Translations under genes and position numbers: made by a program
NCBI RefSeq assembly: GCF_900143075.1
Contig: NZ_FRCY01000008.1
Coordinates: 1 to 64,000, forward strand
Origin: Cyclobacterium lianum
Lineage (GTDB): Bacteria > Bacteroidota > Bacteroidia > Cytophagales > Cyclobacteriaceae
Length of the DNA stretch: 64,000 bases
Direction of reading: 5' to 3'
Shown here: positions 35,404 through 43,807 of the stretch, piece by piece
Layout of the letters: each line of letters begins with the position of its first letter
Position numbering within the stretch: the stretch's first letter is position 1
The notes under the pieces: generated by a model
Seen by the model: only the letters and a program-made list of their open reading frames with translations
Told to the model about the DNA's origin: nothing
Database searches by the model: none

Positions 35404-37162
35404 ATGAAAAAATATATCAAATCAATATTCATACTTCCCATGCTGTTTTTGGTAATAGCAGCATGCAACGAGGATTTTCTTGAGCCTCAGCCCTTGTCTT
35501 TCTTTACAACAGATAATGTGTTTGTCGATAGGGCCGGCTTTGAAGCGCTTTTGGTTACGATGAGGAAGGACCTTACCCGGGAACAAACAGCCCAGAAAAA
35601 CTTCATGGCCCACCAGTGGGCAGCCTCCGAAGCCGGAGTACCCTGGCTTCAGATGGATTTCACAGCCCTCACACCCAATTCTGACCGTTACCAGCAATTT
35701 GTGACCCAGATCAACGATATTTTTGAGATGGTCAAAAATGCCAATGTGGCCATTACGAGAATTGATGATCTGGAATGGACCGATGAGCAAGATCGGAATG
35801 AAGTTTTGGCTGAGGCTTACTGGCACCGTTCTTATTGGTATTACAGGCTCATTGGCAATTATGGCGACCTTCCCTTTCTCAAGGAAGAAGTAAGGGGAGT
35901 GAGGTTGGATTTTCAGAGCCACAGCAGATGGGCCATTCTGGACCAAATTCAGTCGGATATGGAGTTTGCAGTACAGCATTTGCCGGTTTCTGCCGCTCCG
36001 GGTATACCCACAAAGGGTGCTGGTGATCATCTGCTGGCCAAGATCTACCTGGCCAATATGGAATTTGATCAGGCAGTTGCCGCAGCCAGCCGGGTGATTG
36101 ACGGGCCCTATGCGCTGATGACCGAACGCTTTGGGGTAGAGGCGGACGATCCGGAAAAAAATGTCATCTGGGACCTTCACCGACATGCCAACAAGAACAG
36201 CGGGCAAAACACGGAAACCATTTTGGCTTTTGTAGACCGCTGGGAGGCGCCTCCTACTGCCAGAACTCCTGGTTTGTTTACCATGAGGGTGTACAATTGC
36301 TCCTGGTGGCACTCCTCGATAGGAAAAGACAAAGACGGAAACCGCGGCACCATCGACGCGGGTCCACTATATGATTCGCTAGGAAGGGGAAACCCGGATG
36401 TAGCGTTAAGTGATTGGCACAGCTATACCATTTGGGAAGAAGCCGGGTACGATTATACCAATACTCCCGATTTGAGGAGAGCGGATATCAACTGGTTTGA
36501 CAGAGAAGAATTGTATTACAATAACCCTGCATCTTCTCAGTACCTCGAACCATTCGATCCGGAGAACATGGACATTCCTTCTGAGTACTGGGCAAGGGTG
36601 TATCCCTCTCCTTTTTACAAAACCTATTCCCCAAATGCTCCTGACCAAACAAGCATCCCCATGGGGAGTAACGGCGACTGGTACATCTATCGACTGGCAG
36701 AAACTTATCTGATTCGCGCTGAGGCCTATTATTGGCAGGGCGATCTGGCCAGTGCCGCCACGGACCTGAATACGGTAAGACAAAGGGCCAACGCCCCGGC
36801 TATTAGCCCGGCTGAGGTCACCATTGATTTTATCTTTGACGAAAGGGCCAGGGAGCTCTTTGCCGAAGAACCCAGACAAAATGAGCTCCTACATTATGGC
36901 AGCCAGAAATGAAGGCGGATACAGCCTGGAGACATTGCATGAGAACAACTGGTACTACGACCGCGTTCGGAACCTGAATAACTTTTATGACAGGTCCGAT
37001 GAGGTGATCTTGCTGGGGCAAAGGCCAAGGATCATGCCTTACCATTTTCAATGGCCCATTGACGACGACATGGTCAATTCAAACACCCTTGGCAGGATCA
37101 ATCAGAACCTGGGATATACCGGTTCAGCAAATAACGTCCCCCCATTGGACATGATTGAGTAA
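35404..37162 (+). pseudogene. susD: RagB/SusD family lipoprotein gene, frameshifted near its 3' end
   Basis: The first frame (35404-36912) gives 502 residues: lipoprotein signal LVIAAC, then 'NEDFLEPQPLSFFTTDNVF', helical TPR-like core and 'DFIFDERARELFAEEPRQNEL', the SusD C-terminal signature, after which it runs out in a short false tail. The second frame (+1) continues the family sequence as SYIMAARNEGGYSLETLHEN and 'NWYYDRVRNLNNFYDR' to TAA/TGA near 37162. The break lies at about 36883-36890 (CAAAATGAGCTCCTAC), equal to two missing bases or one extra. Either a genuine pseudogene or a sequencing error. An intact version would be ~585 residues, the surface partner of SusC. Confidence 0.88.
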
Positions 37163-37182
37163 TGTCAAAAATTTCTCACCAC

Positions 37183-37232
37183 AAATCCCCCGCTACGCCA
37201 CAGTGTTTGATACACAAGGTAGTGGGGGATTT
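37183..37232 (+). terminator. Strong stem-loop after the susCD pair
   Basis: Arms AAATCCCCCGCTAC (37183-37196) and GTAGTGGGGGATTT (37219-37232) pair over 14 positions with one G-T wobble. The loop holds a small inner hairpin (GTGT/ACAC), and short T runs follow. Probably the terminator of the SusC/SusD transcript. Confidence 0.65.
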
Positions 37233-37309
37233 ATTCGCAGCTTCGATGCCGTTCAGGTTTGTCGGAGATGATGTTTTTCTACGCATCCACCATTATTTCC
37301 CGATTTAAC

Positions 37310-37555
37310 ATGAGAAAAAAACCTGCCATCAACAGACGGAAATTTACTGGCTCTATTTCAGCGGGAACGTTGGGATTAGCGTCCCTTCCTGTTTTTTCGA
37401 GCCGGAGCATTCCCTGCCGGTCAGACAAAAGCGTTGCCGTTGCACAAAGCGTAATGACCTCAGGAACAAGGAGGTGGAAAGGAGACATCGAAAACCGAAT
37501 CGCAGATGCGGTCGCGAAAGTCGTCAGACGAACAGACCCTATCTTTGATAGATAA
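37310..37555 (+). CDS. Short Tat-signal peptide protein, possibly a truncated gene
   Basis: 81 residues from ATG 37310, chosen over upstream starts because it opens with MRKKPAINRRKFTGS, a classic twin-arginine signal (RRKF) with hydrophobic region 'GTLGLASLPVF'. Only ~50 residues follow (RWKGDIENRIADAVAKVVRR) before the stop. Tat signals usually precede large folded enzymes, and the neighbouring DegT-like protein has a similar signal, so this may be the 5' remnant of a lost Tat-dependent gene. No family can be named. Confidence 0.5.
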   Translation: MRKKPAINRRKFTGSISAGTLGLASLPVFSSRSIPCRSDKSVAVAQSVMTSGTRRWKGDIENRIADAVAKVVRRTDPIFDR

Positions 37556-37599
37556 GCCTTTCGGTTATGAGCCATAAAGTCCGATAAAAACGCAGCATC

Positions 37600-39003
37600 A
37601 TGAAAAAAAGAAATACCCGAATATTACGTAGTTCTATCATGGCGATTACATTTTTAGGATTTAGCCTGATTGCCTATTCCCGACAGGCACCATCCGGATG
37701 GAAGGCCGCCGTGGCCAAAACAGACATCACCCCACAGGAATCCATCTGGATGGCGGGGTATGCAGCCAGGGATCGTCCCTCCGAGGGGGTAAGGCATAGC
37801 ATTTGGGCCAAAGCACTGGTTTTGGAAGATGTTTCGGGAAACCTGGCGGTATTGGTGACAACAGACCTGGTGGGTATCCGCCAGGATTTGTCCACCAGGA
37901 TCCGAGACCGGCTGATGAGGCAATTTGGTCTGGAAAGAAAACAGGTTATTCTTAACAGCTCTCACACGCATACGGGTCCCGAGACCGATTATGCCCGTTA
38001 CCAATTTCAATTGGACGAATCAGAATTGGGTAAAATCGAAACGTACGCAGAAAATGTAGCCGATGGAATTGTGGATTTGGTGGGCAGCACCATGAAATCC
38101 CTGAAACCGGTGCAGCTATTTGCGGGAAATGGAGTGACGCGTTTTCAAGTGAACAGAAGAAATAATAGCGAGGCAGAGTTGCACAAGCAAACCGATTTGA
38201 AAGGTCCCAATGATTATGCCGTGCCGGTCATCAAAGTGACCGATGAAAGGGGTGCATTGATGGCGGTGGTATTTGGGTACGCCTGCCATCCTACTGTCCT
38301 GGCCGACTATCAGCTCTCAGGAGATTATGCGGGTTTCGCACAAATTGAACTCGAAAACCTATATCCAGAAGCTACTGCCCTGTTTTTTCAGGGAGCAGGA
38401 GCGGATCAGAACCCTTTGCCGCGCCGTTCTGTATTTTTGGCGCAGCAATATGGAAAGGAATTGGCTGCTGCGGTAGAACGTGTACTACATGAAGACATGC
38501 GACCACTGCAGGGAGAATTGGCCACGGCCTATTCTGAGATTGACCTTACCTTTGCCAATCCCACACCTACCAGGGAGGAGTTGGTGGAAATTACCGGAGC
38601 CGACTCTCCTTTTCCCGACTACCTGAAACAAAATGCCCGGGTATTGATCGCCAAAATAGATCAGGGGGAAAGTCTGATTACCTCCTATCCTTACCCCGTT
38701 CAGACCTGGAGATTGGGTGATCAAGCCATTTTTTCTTTTGGTGGGGAATTGCTGGTAGGCTATTCCATCGCATTGAAAAAGATATTTGGCCAGCAAATTT
38801 TCGTCATGGGCTATTCCAATGATGTGATGGCCTACATTCCCACCAAAAAAGTGTTGGAAGAAGGAGGCTATGAGGGGACGCGTTCTCCGATTTTCACTAC
38901 GCCTTGGGCATTCGATATTGAAGACCGGATTATTGGGGAGGCAGTGAAATTGGCCGAAAAGGTTGGGATTCAACCACAGAAATACCCGCTCACAGATCAA
39001 TAA
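37600..39003 (+). CDS. Exported ceramidase-fold protein, paralogue 1
   Basis: 467 residues with a signal peptide (IMAITFLGFSLIAYS). It matches the N-terminal domain of neutral/alkaline non-lysosomal ceramidase throughout: KTDITPQESIWMAGYAARDR at 40-59, NSSHTHTGPE with His122/His124, GYACHPTV with His230, GGELLVGY with Glu383 and AYIPTKKV with Tyr412. The serine-bearing loop of true ceramidases (GDVSPN) is here GAGADQNP (265-272), and the C-terminal ceramidase domain is absent. Probably a periplasmic zinc hydrolase of another substrate. Very similar to the protein at 42303 and more distantly to 40582 and 19153. Confidence 0.85.
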   Translation: MKKRNTRILRSSIMAITFLGFSLIAYSRQAPSGWKAAVAKTDITPQESIWMAGYAARDRPSEGVRHSIWAKALVLEDVSGNLAVLVTTDLVGIRQDLSTRIRDRLMRQFGLERKQVILNSSHTHTGPETDYARYQFQLDESELGKIETYAENVADGIVDLVGSTMKSLKPVQLFAGNGVTRFQVNRRNNSEAELHKQTDLKGPNDYAVPVIKVTDERGALMAVVFGYACHPTVLADYQLSGDYAGFAQIELENLYPEATALFFQGAGADQNPLPRRSVFLAQQYGKELAAAVERVLHEDMRPLQGELATAYSEIDLTFANPTPTREELVEITGADSPFPDYLKQNARVLIAKIDQGESLITSYPYPVQTWRLGDQAIFSFGGELLVGYSIALKKIFGQQIFVMGYSNDVMAYIPTKKVLEEGGYEGTRSPIFTTPWAFDIEDRIIGEAVKLAEKVGIQPQKYPLTDQ

Positions 39004-39227
39004 ATCAGATAGAAATGAATGTAAAACTCCATCCCCACTTAATTTATATTGGGATTTCACCCATTAACTTTCTTTTTTCTCAAACTCCGGTACAAAAACT
39101 ACTTCCAGGTTGGAAAAATAAGGAGATGCCAAAGGTAAAATGATCTGTAATCGCCATACCTTTACAATGACCCGAAATAGGAAAGAATTGAAAGGGGTTG
39201 AAAATTCTCGAACAAAAAAATACAATC

Positions 39228-40571
39228 ATGATTTATAAACACGATCGACGAAAATTTTTGGGTACCCTGACACTGGTGGGGGCAGGAGTGACCTTGGCTG
39301 GTTCATCCTTTTCGTATATCCCTGAAGGAAATAAAAAGCCAGCCCTTTTGGGAGGGCCAAGAGCCCATCCTGACCCATTCCCCAGTTGGCCTGTTTCCGG
39401 AAAAAGGGAAGAAGAGGGAATGGCGGAAGTATTGCAAAGCAAAAAATGGGGCAGGTTAAACGGTAATGCGGTTGGCAATTTCGAAAATAAATACAAAGAA
39501 TGGACAGGCGCCAAACACTGCGTGGCGGTATCAAGTGGCACCAGTGCCTTATTTACTTCTTTAGGGGTATTGGACATAGGACCCGGGGATGAAGTCATCA
39601 TTCCGGTATATACTTTTGTTGCCACCTATAACGTGGTCGTTTTAAACTATGCTTTACCTAAATTTGTAGACACGGACTTAGAAACTTTTCAAATCGATAC
39701 GGATAAAATCGGACAAGCGATAACCCAAAACACCAAATTAATTATGCCGGTACACATCGGCGGCTCCCCGGCCGATATGGATTCTGTTATGGATGTTGCG
39801 GAAAAACGCAAAATCCCTGTCCTTGAAGATGCCTGCCAGGCTCATTTGGCCGAATGGAAGGGAAAAAAAGTAGGGACAATTGGACTGGCTGGCGCCTTCA
39901 GTTTTCAATCCAGCAAAAACCTCAATTCAGGTGAAGGGGGTGCCATCATCACCAATGATGATATGTTTGCAAATAATGCCTATAATTTTCACAATCAAAG
40001 CCGGGGAAATGATGGTGAAAACAGTAGTTATCGTTCCACCAGAGGTACCAATCTTAGGCTGACAGAATTCCAGGGCAGATTATTGACGGAACAGATGAGC
40101 AGATTACAGGAACAGGCCAACCGTCGGACCCTCAATGCTCAATACCTTACCGGCCTGTTAAAGGATATTCCTGGGATTTATCCTGCGAAATTATATCCTG
40201 GAGTCACCCAAAGTGCTTATCATCTCTACATGTTCCGTTTTGATAAAAATGCATTTGCTGAAATGCCAAAATCTAGATTTTTGGAAGCTTTATCGGCAGA
40301 AGGAGTCCCTTGTTCAGGTGGATATGGTAGGATGAATAAGGAGAATTATGTCCAGGATTTGGCCAAAAACAGACATTATTTGAATTTATATGGTAAATCG
40401 ACCATGCAGGAATGGTTGGAAAACAGCATTTGTCCCCAAAATGACTTGCTATGTGAGCAAGCCGTATGGTTTGGTCAATCCATGTTATTGGGAACAAAAA
40501 ATGACATGGAACAAATTGCAGAAGCCATATTGAAAATCAGGGCCCATGCCGGAGACCTGGCGAAATCTTAA
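39228..40571 (+). CDS. Tat-exported DegT/DnrJ/EryC1/StrS family PLP aminotransferase
   Basis: 447 residues from ATG 39228, giving a twin-arginine signal (MIYKHDRRKFLGTLTLVGAG). The rest is a standard sugar-aminotransferase fold: CVAVSSGTSALFTSL at ~98-112, PGDEVIIPVYTFVAT, VLEDACQAH with Asp201, and the Schiff-base lysine Lys230 in FSFQSSKNLNSGEGG. The fold is normally cytoplasmic, acting on nucleotide sugars. Tat export is logical because the cofactor must be bound before transport. The gene lies between two ceramidase-fold genes. A periplasmic transamination of a sugar-like molecule is inferred; the substrate is unknown. Confidence 0.88.
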   Translation: MIYKHDRRKFLGTLTLVGAGVTLAGSSFSYIPEGNKKPALLGGPRAHPDPFPSWPVSGKREEEGMAEVLQSKKWGRLNGNAVGNFENKYKEWTGAKHCVAVSSGTSALFTSLGVLDIGPGDEVIIPVYTFVATYNVVVLNYALPKFVDTDLETFQIDTDKIGQAITQNTKLIMPVHIGGSPADMDSVMDVAEKRKIPVLEDACQAHLAEWKGKKVGTIGLAGAFSFQSSKNLNSGEGGAIITNDDMFANNAYNFHNQSRGNDGENSSYRSTRGTNLRLTEFQGRLLTEQMSRLQEQANRRTLNAQYLTGLLKDIPGIYPAKLYPGVTQSAYHLYMFRFDKNAFAEMPKSRFLEALSAEGVPCSGGYGRMNKENYVQDLAKNRHYLNLYGKSTMQEWLENSICPQNDLLCEQAVWFGQSMLLGTKNDMEQIAEAILKIRAHAGDLAKS

Positions 40572-40581
40572 TTACCATACG

Positions 40582-41973
40582 ATGATGAATTTAAATTTGA
40601 GGTGTTTCTTGATCTGTTTTTTTTGGTGGATGATTTTATTGGGAAAATCTTCAGTGCAGCTTTTGGCCCAGGAAATGGCTGAGATGGAAACCCATATGGA
40701 TATTGGGGTCAGCACTATTGACATTACGCCGGACCACCCCATCCGGTTGGCTGGATACGGTGCAAGAGAAGAAAAACCTTCGGAGGGGATCATCCATCAG
40801 TTGAATGCCAAAGCACTTGCCTTTGGCAGGGATGATCAGGGACCATCTATTCTGATCACCGTAGATTTGGTGGGGATACCTGCGATTATTACAGCAAAGG
40901 TGACCAAAAGAATAACTGAACAAACCGGAATTGAGGCCTCCCACCTGGTGATTTGTGCTTCTCATACCCATGGTGGTCCCGAAGTGGGGAATCTGCTTAA
41001 TATCCTTCAATACAGGGGGGATTCGTTTAGTGATTCCTTACTCAAATTGGAAGAATTGGTGGAAATATCGAGGTATACGGAACGTTTAACTGACCAACTG
41101 GTTGCAGTGGCCCTTTCCTCACTTGCAGATCGGGAGCCTGCTTTGGTATTCTGGGGGCAGGGAAGAATGGGATTTGCAAAAAACAGAAGAACGGAGGGAG
41201 GTCCGGTAGACCAATCATTCCCTTTGATGAAAATCACCGATCCAACCGGTAATTTAAAGGCCATTTTGGTGAATTATGCCTGTCATGGCACTACTTTGGG
41301 AGGTGATGTTAATCAAATTCATGGTGATTGGATGGGAGTGGCGCAATTGATGATTGAGTCGAACCATCCTGGGGTAGTTGCCATGGTGTCCATAGGTTGC
41401 GGAGCAGATGCCAACCCGTACCCGCGGGGAAAAATGGAGCACCTGCGGGTACATGCCCAAGAGGTGGCGGATAATGTGGAGCAATTGCTGACTTCCAAAT
41501 TACATCCAATCACTCAACCTCCCTCCGGAAAAATTAAATGGATAAACCTGCCATTTGCCCATGTTCCGTCAGTACCGGAACTGATATCCCAGACGGAGGA
41601 TAAAACGGTCAGGGGATATTATGCCCGTTTGGCTTTGGATAGAATTGCCAGGGGGCAGGGTATCCCCAAAACGCTTTCGTATCCTGTCCAAACCTGGACT
41701 TTTGGCAATGAAATGGCCATGATAAACCTTGCAGGTGAGGTGGTGGTGGATTATTCTCTGCGTTTAAAAAAAGAGATAGGTGCTAACAGACTTTGGATCA
41801 ATGCCTATGCCAATAATGTACCCTGTTATATTGCTTCCTGTAGGGTAATCAGGGAAGGTGGATATGAAGCAGAGTCAAGTATGTATTACTATGACAAACC
41901 TTCTCCTTTCGCAGAGGAAATTGAAGAATTAATTATTAACACAGTACATGAACTTCTTCCTTCCTCATTCTAG
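40582..41973 (+). CDS. Exported ceramidase-fold protein, paralogue 2
   Basis: 463 residues from ATG 40582 (a second ATG follows directly). Upstream codons back to 40546 overlap the aminotransferase gene and are less likely. A signal peptide (CFLICFFWWMILLGKS) is followed by the ceramidase-type domain: STIDITPDHPIRLAGYG, ASHTHGGPE, NYACHGTT, AGEVVVDY and CYIASCRVIREGGYE. Zinc-ligand positions (three His, Glu, Tyr) are kept and the serine loop reads GCGADANP. Start lies 10 bp after the aminotransferase stop, so the two are co-transcribed. Confidence 0.85.
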   Translation: MMNLNLRCFLICFFWWMILLGKSSVQLLAQEMAEMETHMDIGVSTIDITPDHPIRLAGYGAREEKPSEGIIHQLNAKALAFGRDDQGPSILITVDLVGIPAIITAKVTKRITEQTGIEASHLVICASHTHGGPEVGNLLNILQYRGDSFSDSLLKLEELVEISRYTERLTDQLVAVALSSLADREPALVFWGQGRMGFAKNRRTEGGPVDQSFPLMKITDPTGNLKAILVNYACHGTTLGGDVNQIHGDWMGVAQLMIESNHPGVVAMVSIGCGADANPYPRGKMEHLRVHAQEVADNVEQLLTSKLHPITQPPSGKIKWINLPFAHVPSVPELISQTEDKTVRGYYARLALDRIARGQGIPKTLSYPVQTWTFGNEMAMINLAGEVVVDYSLRLKKEIGANRLWINAYANNVPCYIASCRVIREGGYEAESSMYYYDKPSPFAEEIEELIINTVHELLPSSF

Positions 41974-42036
41974 GCCCGGGGAATTTCCGGCGGGAGTCCT
42001 TCTGGAATGCAAAAAGATACCAGTATGTAAGCTGAA

Positions 42037-42060
42037 AAGGAAAAAACGTTTTTTTTCCTT
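42037..42060. terminator. A+T-rich hairpin after paralogue 2
   Basis: AAGGAAAAAA (42037-42046) and TTTTTTCCTT (42051-42060) are perfectly complementary with loop CGTT. The low G+C stem and flanking T run suggest a weak terminator, and the central AACGTT core would also suit a LacI-type operator. Confidence 0.4.
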
Positions 42061-42207
42061 GTTAAAATTTACGAACCTAAATCTATGAATTGCTAAAATT
42101 ACCCCGTAATTTGACTGAACATAAGTCTATTTTGTTACAGGAAGGTAAGCATGCTGATGGTTGAGAAGTAATCCAAAAAAAAGTATAATTTAAAGGTCGG
42201 CAACATT

Positions 42208-42229
42208 AAAAGGATTTTTAAATCCTTTT
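42208..42229. repeat. Perfect 10-bp inverted repeat before paralogue 3
   Basis: AAAAGGATTT (42208-42217) and AAATCCTTTT (42220-42229), separated by two bases, ~75 bp upstream of the ATG at 42303. Possible operator or terminator. Confidence 0.4.
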
Positions 42230-42302
42230 TAGAAGTCCGATTAAACGGAGCAATCAATACAATTTAAGTAATAAGTCATTAAACATATTAAAATTGCTAC
42301 TT

Positions 42303-43706
42303 ATGAAAATAAATTTTTCCGTCTTTTCGGTAATTCTTATGGTTCTATTCAGTAATATTTCAGGTCAGGCAGGGATTCTAGACGACCAGGCTTCTTTGCA
42401 ATGGAAGGCCGGCGTATCCAAAGTTGACATCACGCCGGACGAAGCCATCTGGCTGGCAGGATATGGCAGTAGGGACCGACCTTACGAAGAAGTTATCCAT
42501 CCCATCTGGATAAAGGCCCTTGCACTGGAAGATGCGGCCGGGAAGCAGGTCGTTTTGATTACCGCAGACCTCCTTGGCATGCCCAAAGCCCTTTCAGACC
42601 GGGTACGGAATGGGTTGTATGAAAAACATGGACTGACCAGGTCGCAGATCATTATCAACAGTTCCCACAGTCATTCTGGTCCCGTTCTGGAAAATTCCCT
42701 CTCCGACATCTATCCACTGGACGAGTCCCAAAAACTGCAGGTAAGCCGGTATTCAGATAAATTGGTTGATCAAATGATTGGATTAGTCGGGGATGCCTTT
42801 GATGCACTTCAACCGGCTCATGTGTACGCAGAAAACGGCGTGACCAGATTTCAGGTAAACCGGAGAAACAATGCGGAAAATCAGTTGGAAAGCCTCACCG
42901 ATCTCAATGGACCCAATGATTATGCGGTACCTGTGATCAGGGTAGATGATACAGATGGAAATATCCTGGCCATTGCCTTTGGATATGCCTGCCATCCCAC
43001 AGTAATGGGAGATTACCGCCTCTCTGGCGATTACCCCGGATTTGCCCAGATAGAACTGGAGAAGTCTTTTCCCGGCGCTACGGCTTTGTTTTTTCAGGGT
43101 GCCGGGGCGGACCAAAATCCGCTTCCACGAAGGACCCTTTTTCTTGCAAGGCAATACGGTAAAAGTTTGGCTGCTGCCGTGGAGCGGGTATTGAGCGAGG
43201 AAATGAAACAGTTGGAGCCCAGCATACAAACGGCTTATGCTGAAGTCGACCTTTCCCTGGCTGAACCTCCCACCATGGATGCCCTTTCGGAGTTTGTCGC
43301 TTCATCTTCCGGCTATCAGAAAAGGTGGGCTACGCGGATGCAAGCGGAAAGAGAAGAAGGTAAGGAGCCTATGCGGAGCTATCCTTTTCCGGTTCAGGTT
43401 TGGAAGCTTGGCGATCAGCCCATCATGACATTAGGAGGCGAAACCGTAGTAGCCTATGCCATAGAACTCAAGAAAATCTTCGGGCAGGATATTTTTGTCA
43501 TGGGGTATACCAACGATGTCATGGCCTACATTCCTTCCACCACCATTCTCAGAGAAGGGGGCTATGAGGGAGCCTCCTCGCAAATGGTGTATGGGCTTCC
43601 CAGCACCTGGGCGTCGAATATAGAAATCGAGATTCTTCACGAATTTCTTCAACTTGCGGAAAAGGCAGGAATTCGCCGGCTGGACAGCAACCTGCTGCCC
43701 GAATGA
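42303..43706 (+). CDS. Exported ceramidase-fold protein, paralogue 3
   Basis: 467 residues from ATG 42303 (an upstream TTG at 42294 is less likely). A signal peptide (VFSVILMVLFSNISGQ) and the same domain as at 37600: KVDITPDEAIWLAGYGSRDR, NSSHSHSGPV, GYACHPTVMGDY, GGETVVAY, AYIPSTTI. The stretch TRFQVNRRNN and GAGADQNPLPRR are identical in both, so 37600 and 42303 are recent duplicates relative to the other two. The zinc-site residues are conserved and the ceramidase serine is absent. Probably periplasmic; substrate unknown. Confidence 0.85.
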   Translation: MKINFSVFSVILMVLFSNISGQAGILDDQASLQWKAGVSKVDITPDEAIWLAGYGSRDRPYEEVIHPIWIKALALEDAAGKQVVLITADLLGMPKALSDRVRNGLYEKHGLTRSQIIINSSHSHSGPVLENSLSDIYPLDESQKLQVSRYSDKLVDQMIGLVGDAFDALQPAHVYAENGVTRFQVNRRNNAENQLESLTDLNGPNDYAVPVIRVDDTDGNILAIAFGYACHPTVMGDYRLSGDYPGFAQIELEKSFPGATALFFQGAGADQNPLPRRTLFLARQYGKSLAAAVERVLSEEMKQLEPSIQTAYAEVDLSLAEPPTMDALSEFVASSSGYQKRWATRMQAEREEGKEPMRSYPFPVQVWKLGDQPIMTLGGETVVAYAIELKKIFGQDIFVMGYTNDVMAYIPSTTILREGGYEGASSQMVYGLPSTWASNIEIEILHEFLQLAEKAGIRRLDSNLLPE

Positions 43707-43807
43707 TCTGCTAAGTGCTGGTTTTCAACAGATTGAATGTATTTAAATTTGCGCCTGGGTTAGTGGCATACCATCCTGCGACGCACACACAATGACAAAC
43801 ACCTGCA

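Larger units (their letters stand above)
41974..42302. other. Non-coding interval between two ceramidase-fold genes
   Basis: 329 bp with no supported ORF. It holds two A+T-rich perfect inverted repeats (42037-42060 and 42208-42229) that may terminate the upstream transcript and regulate the downstream gene. Confidence 0.6.
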
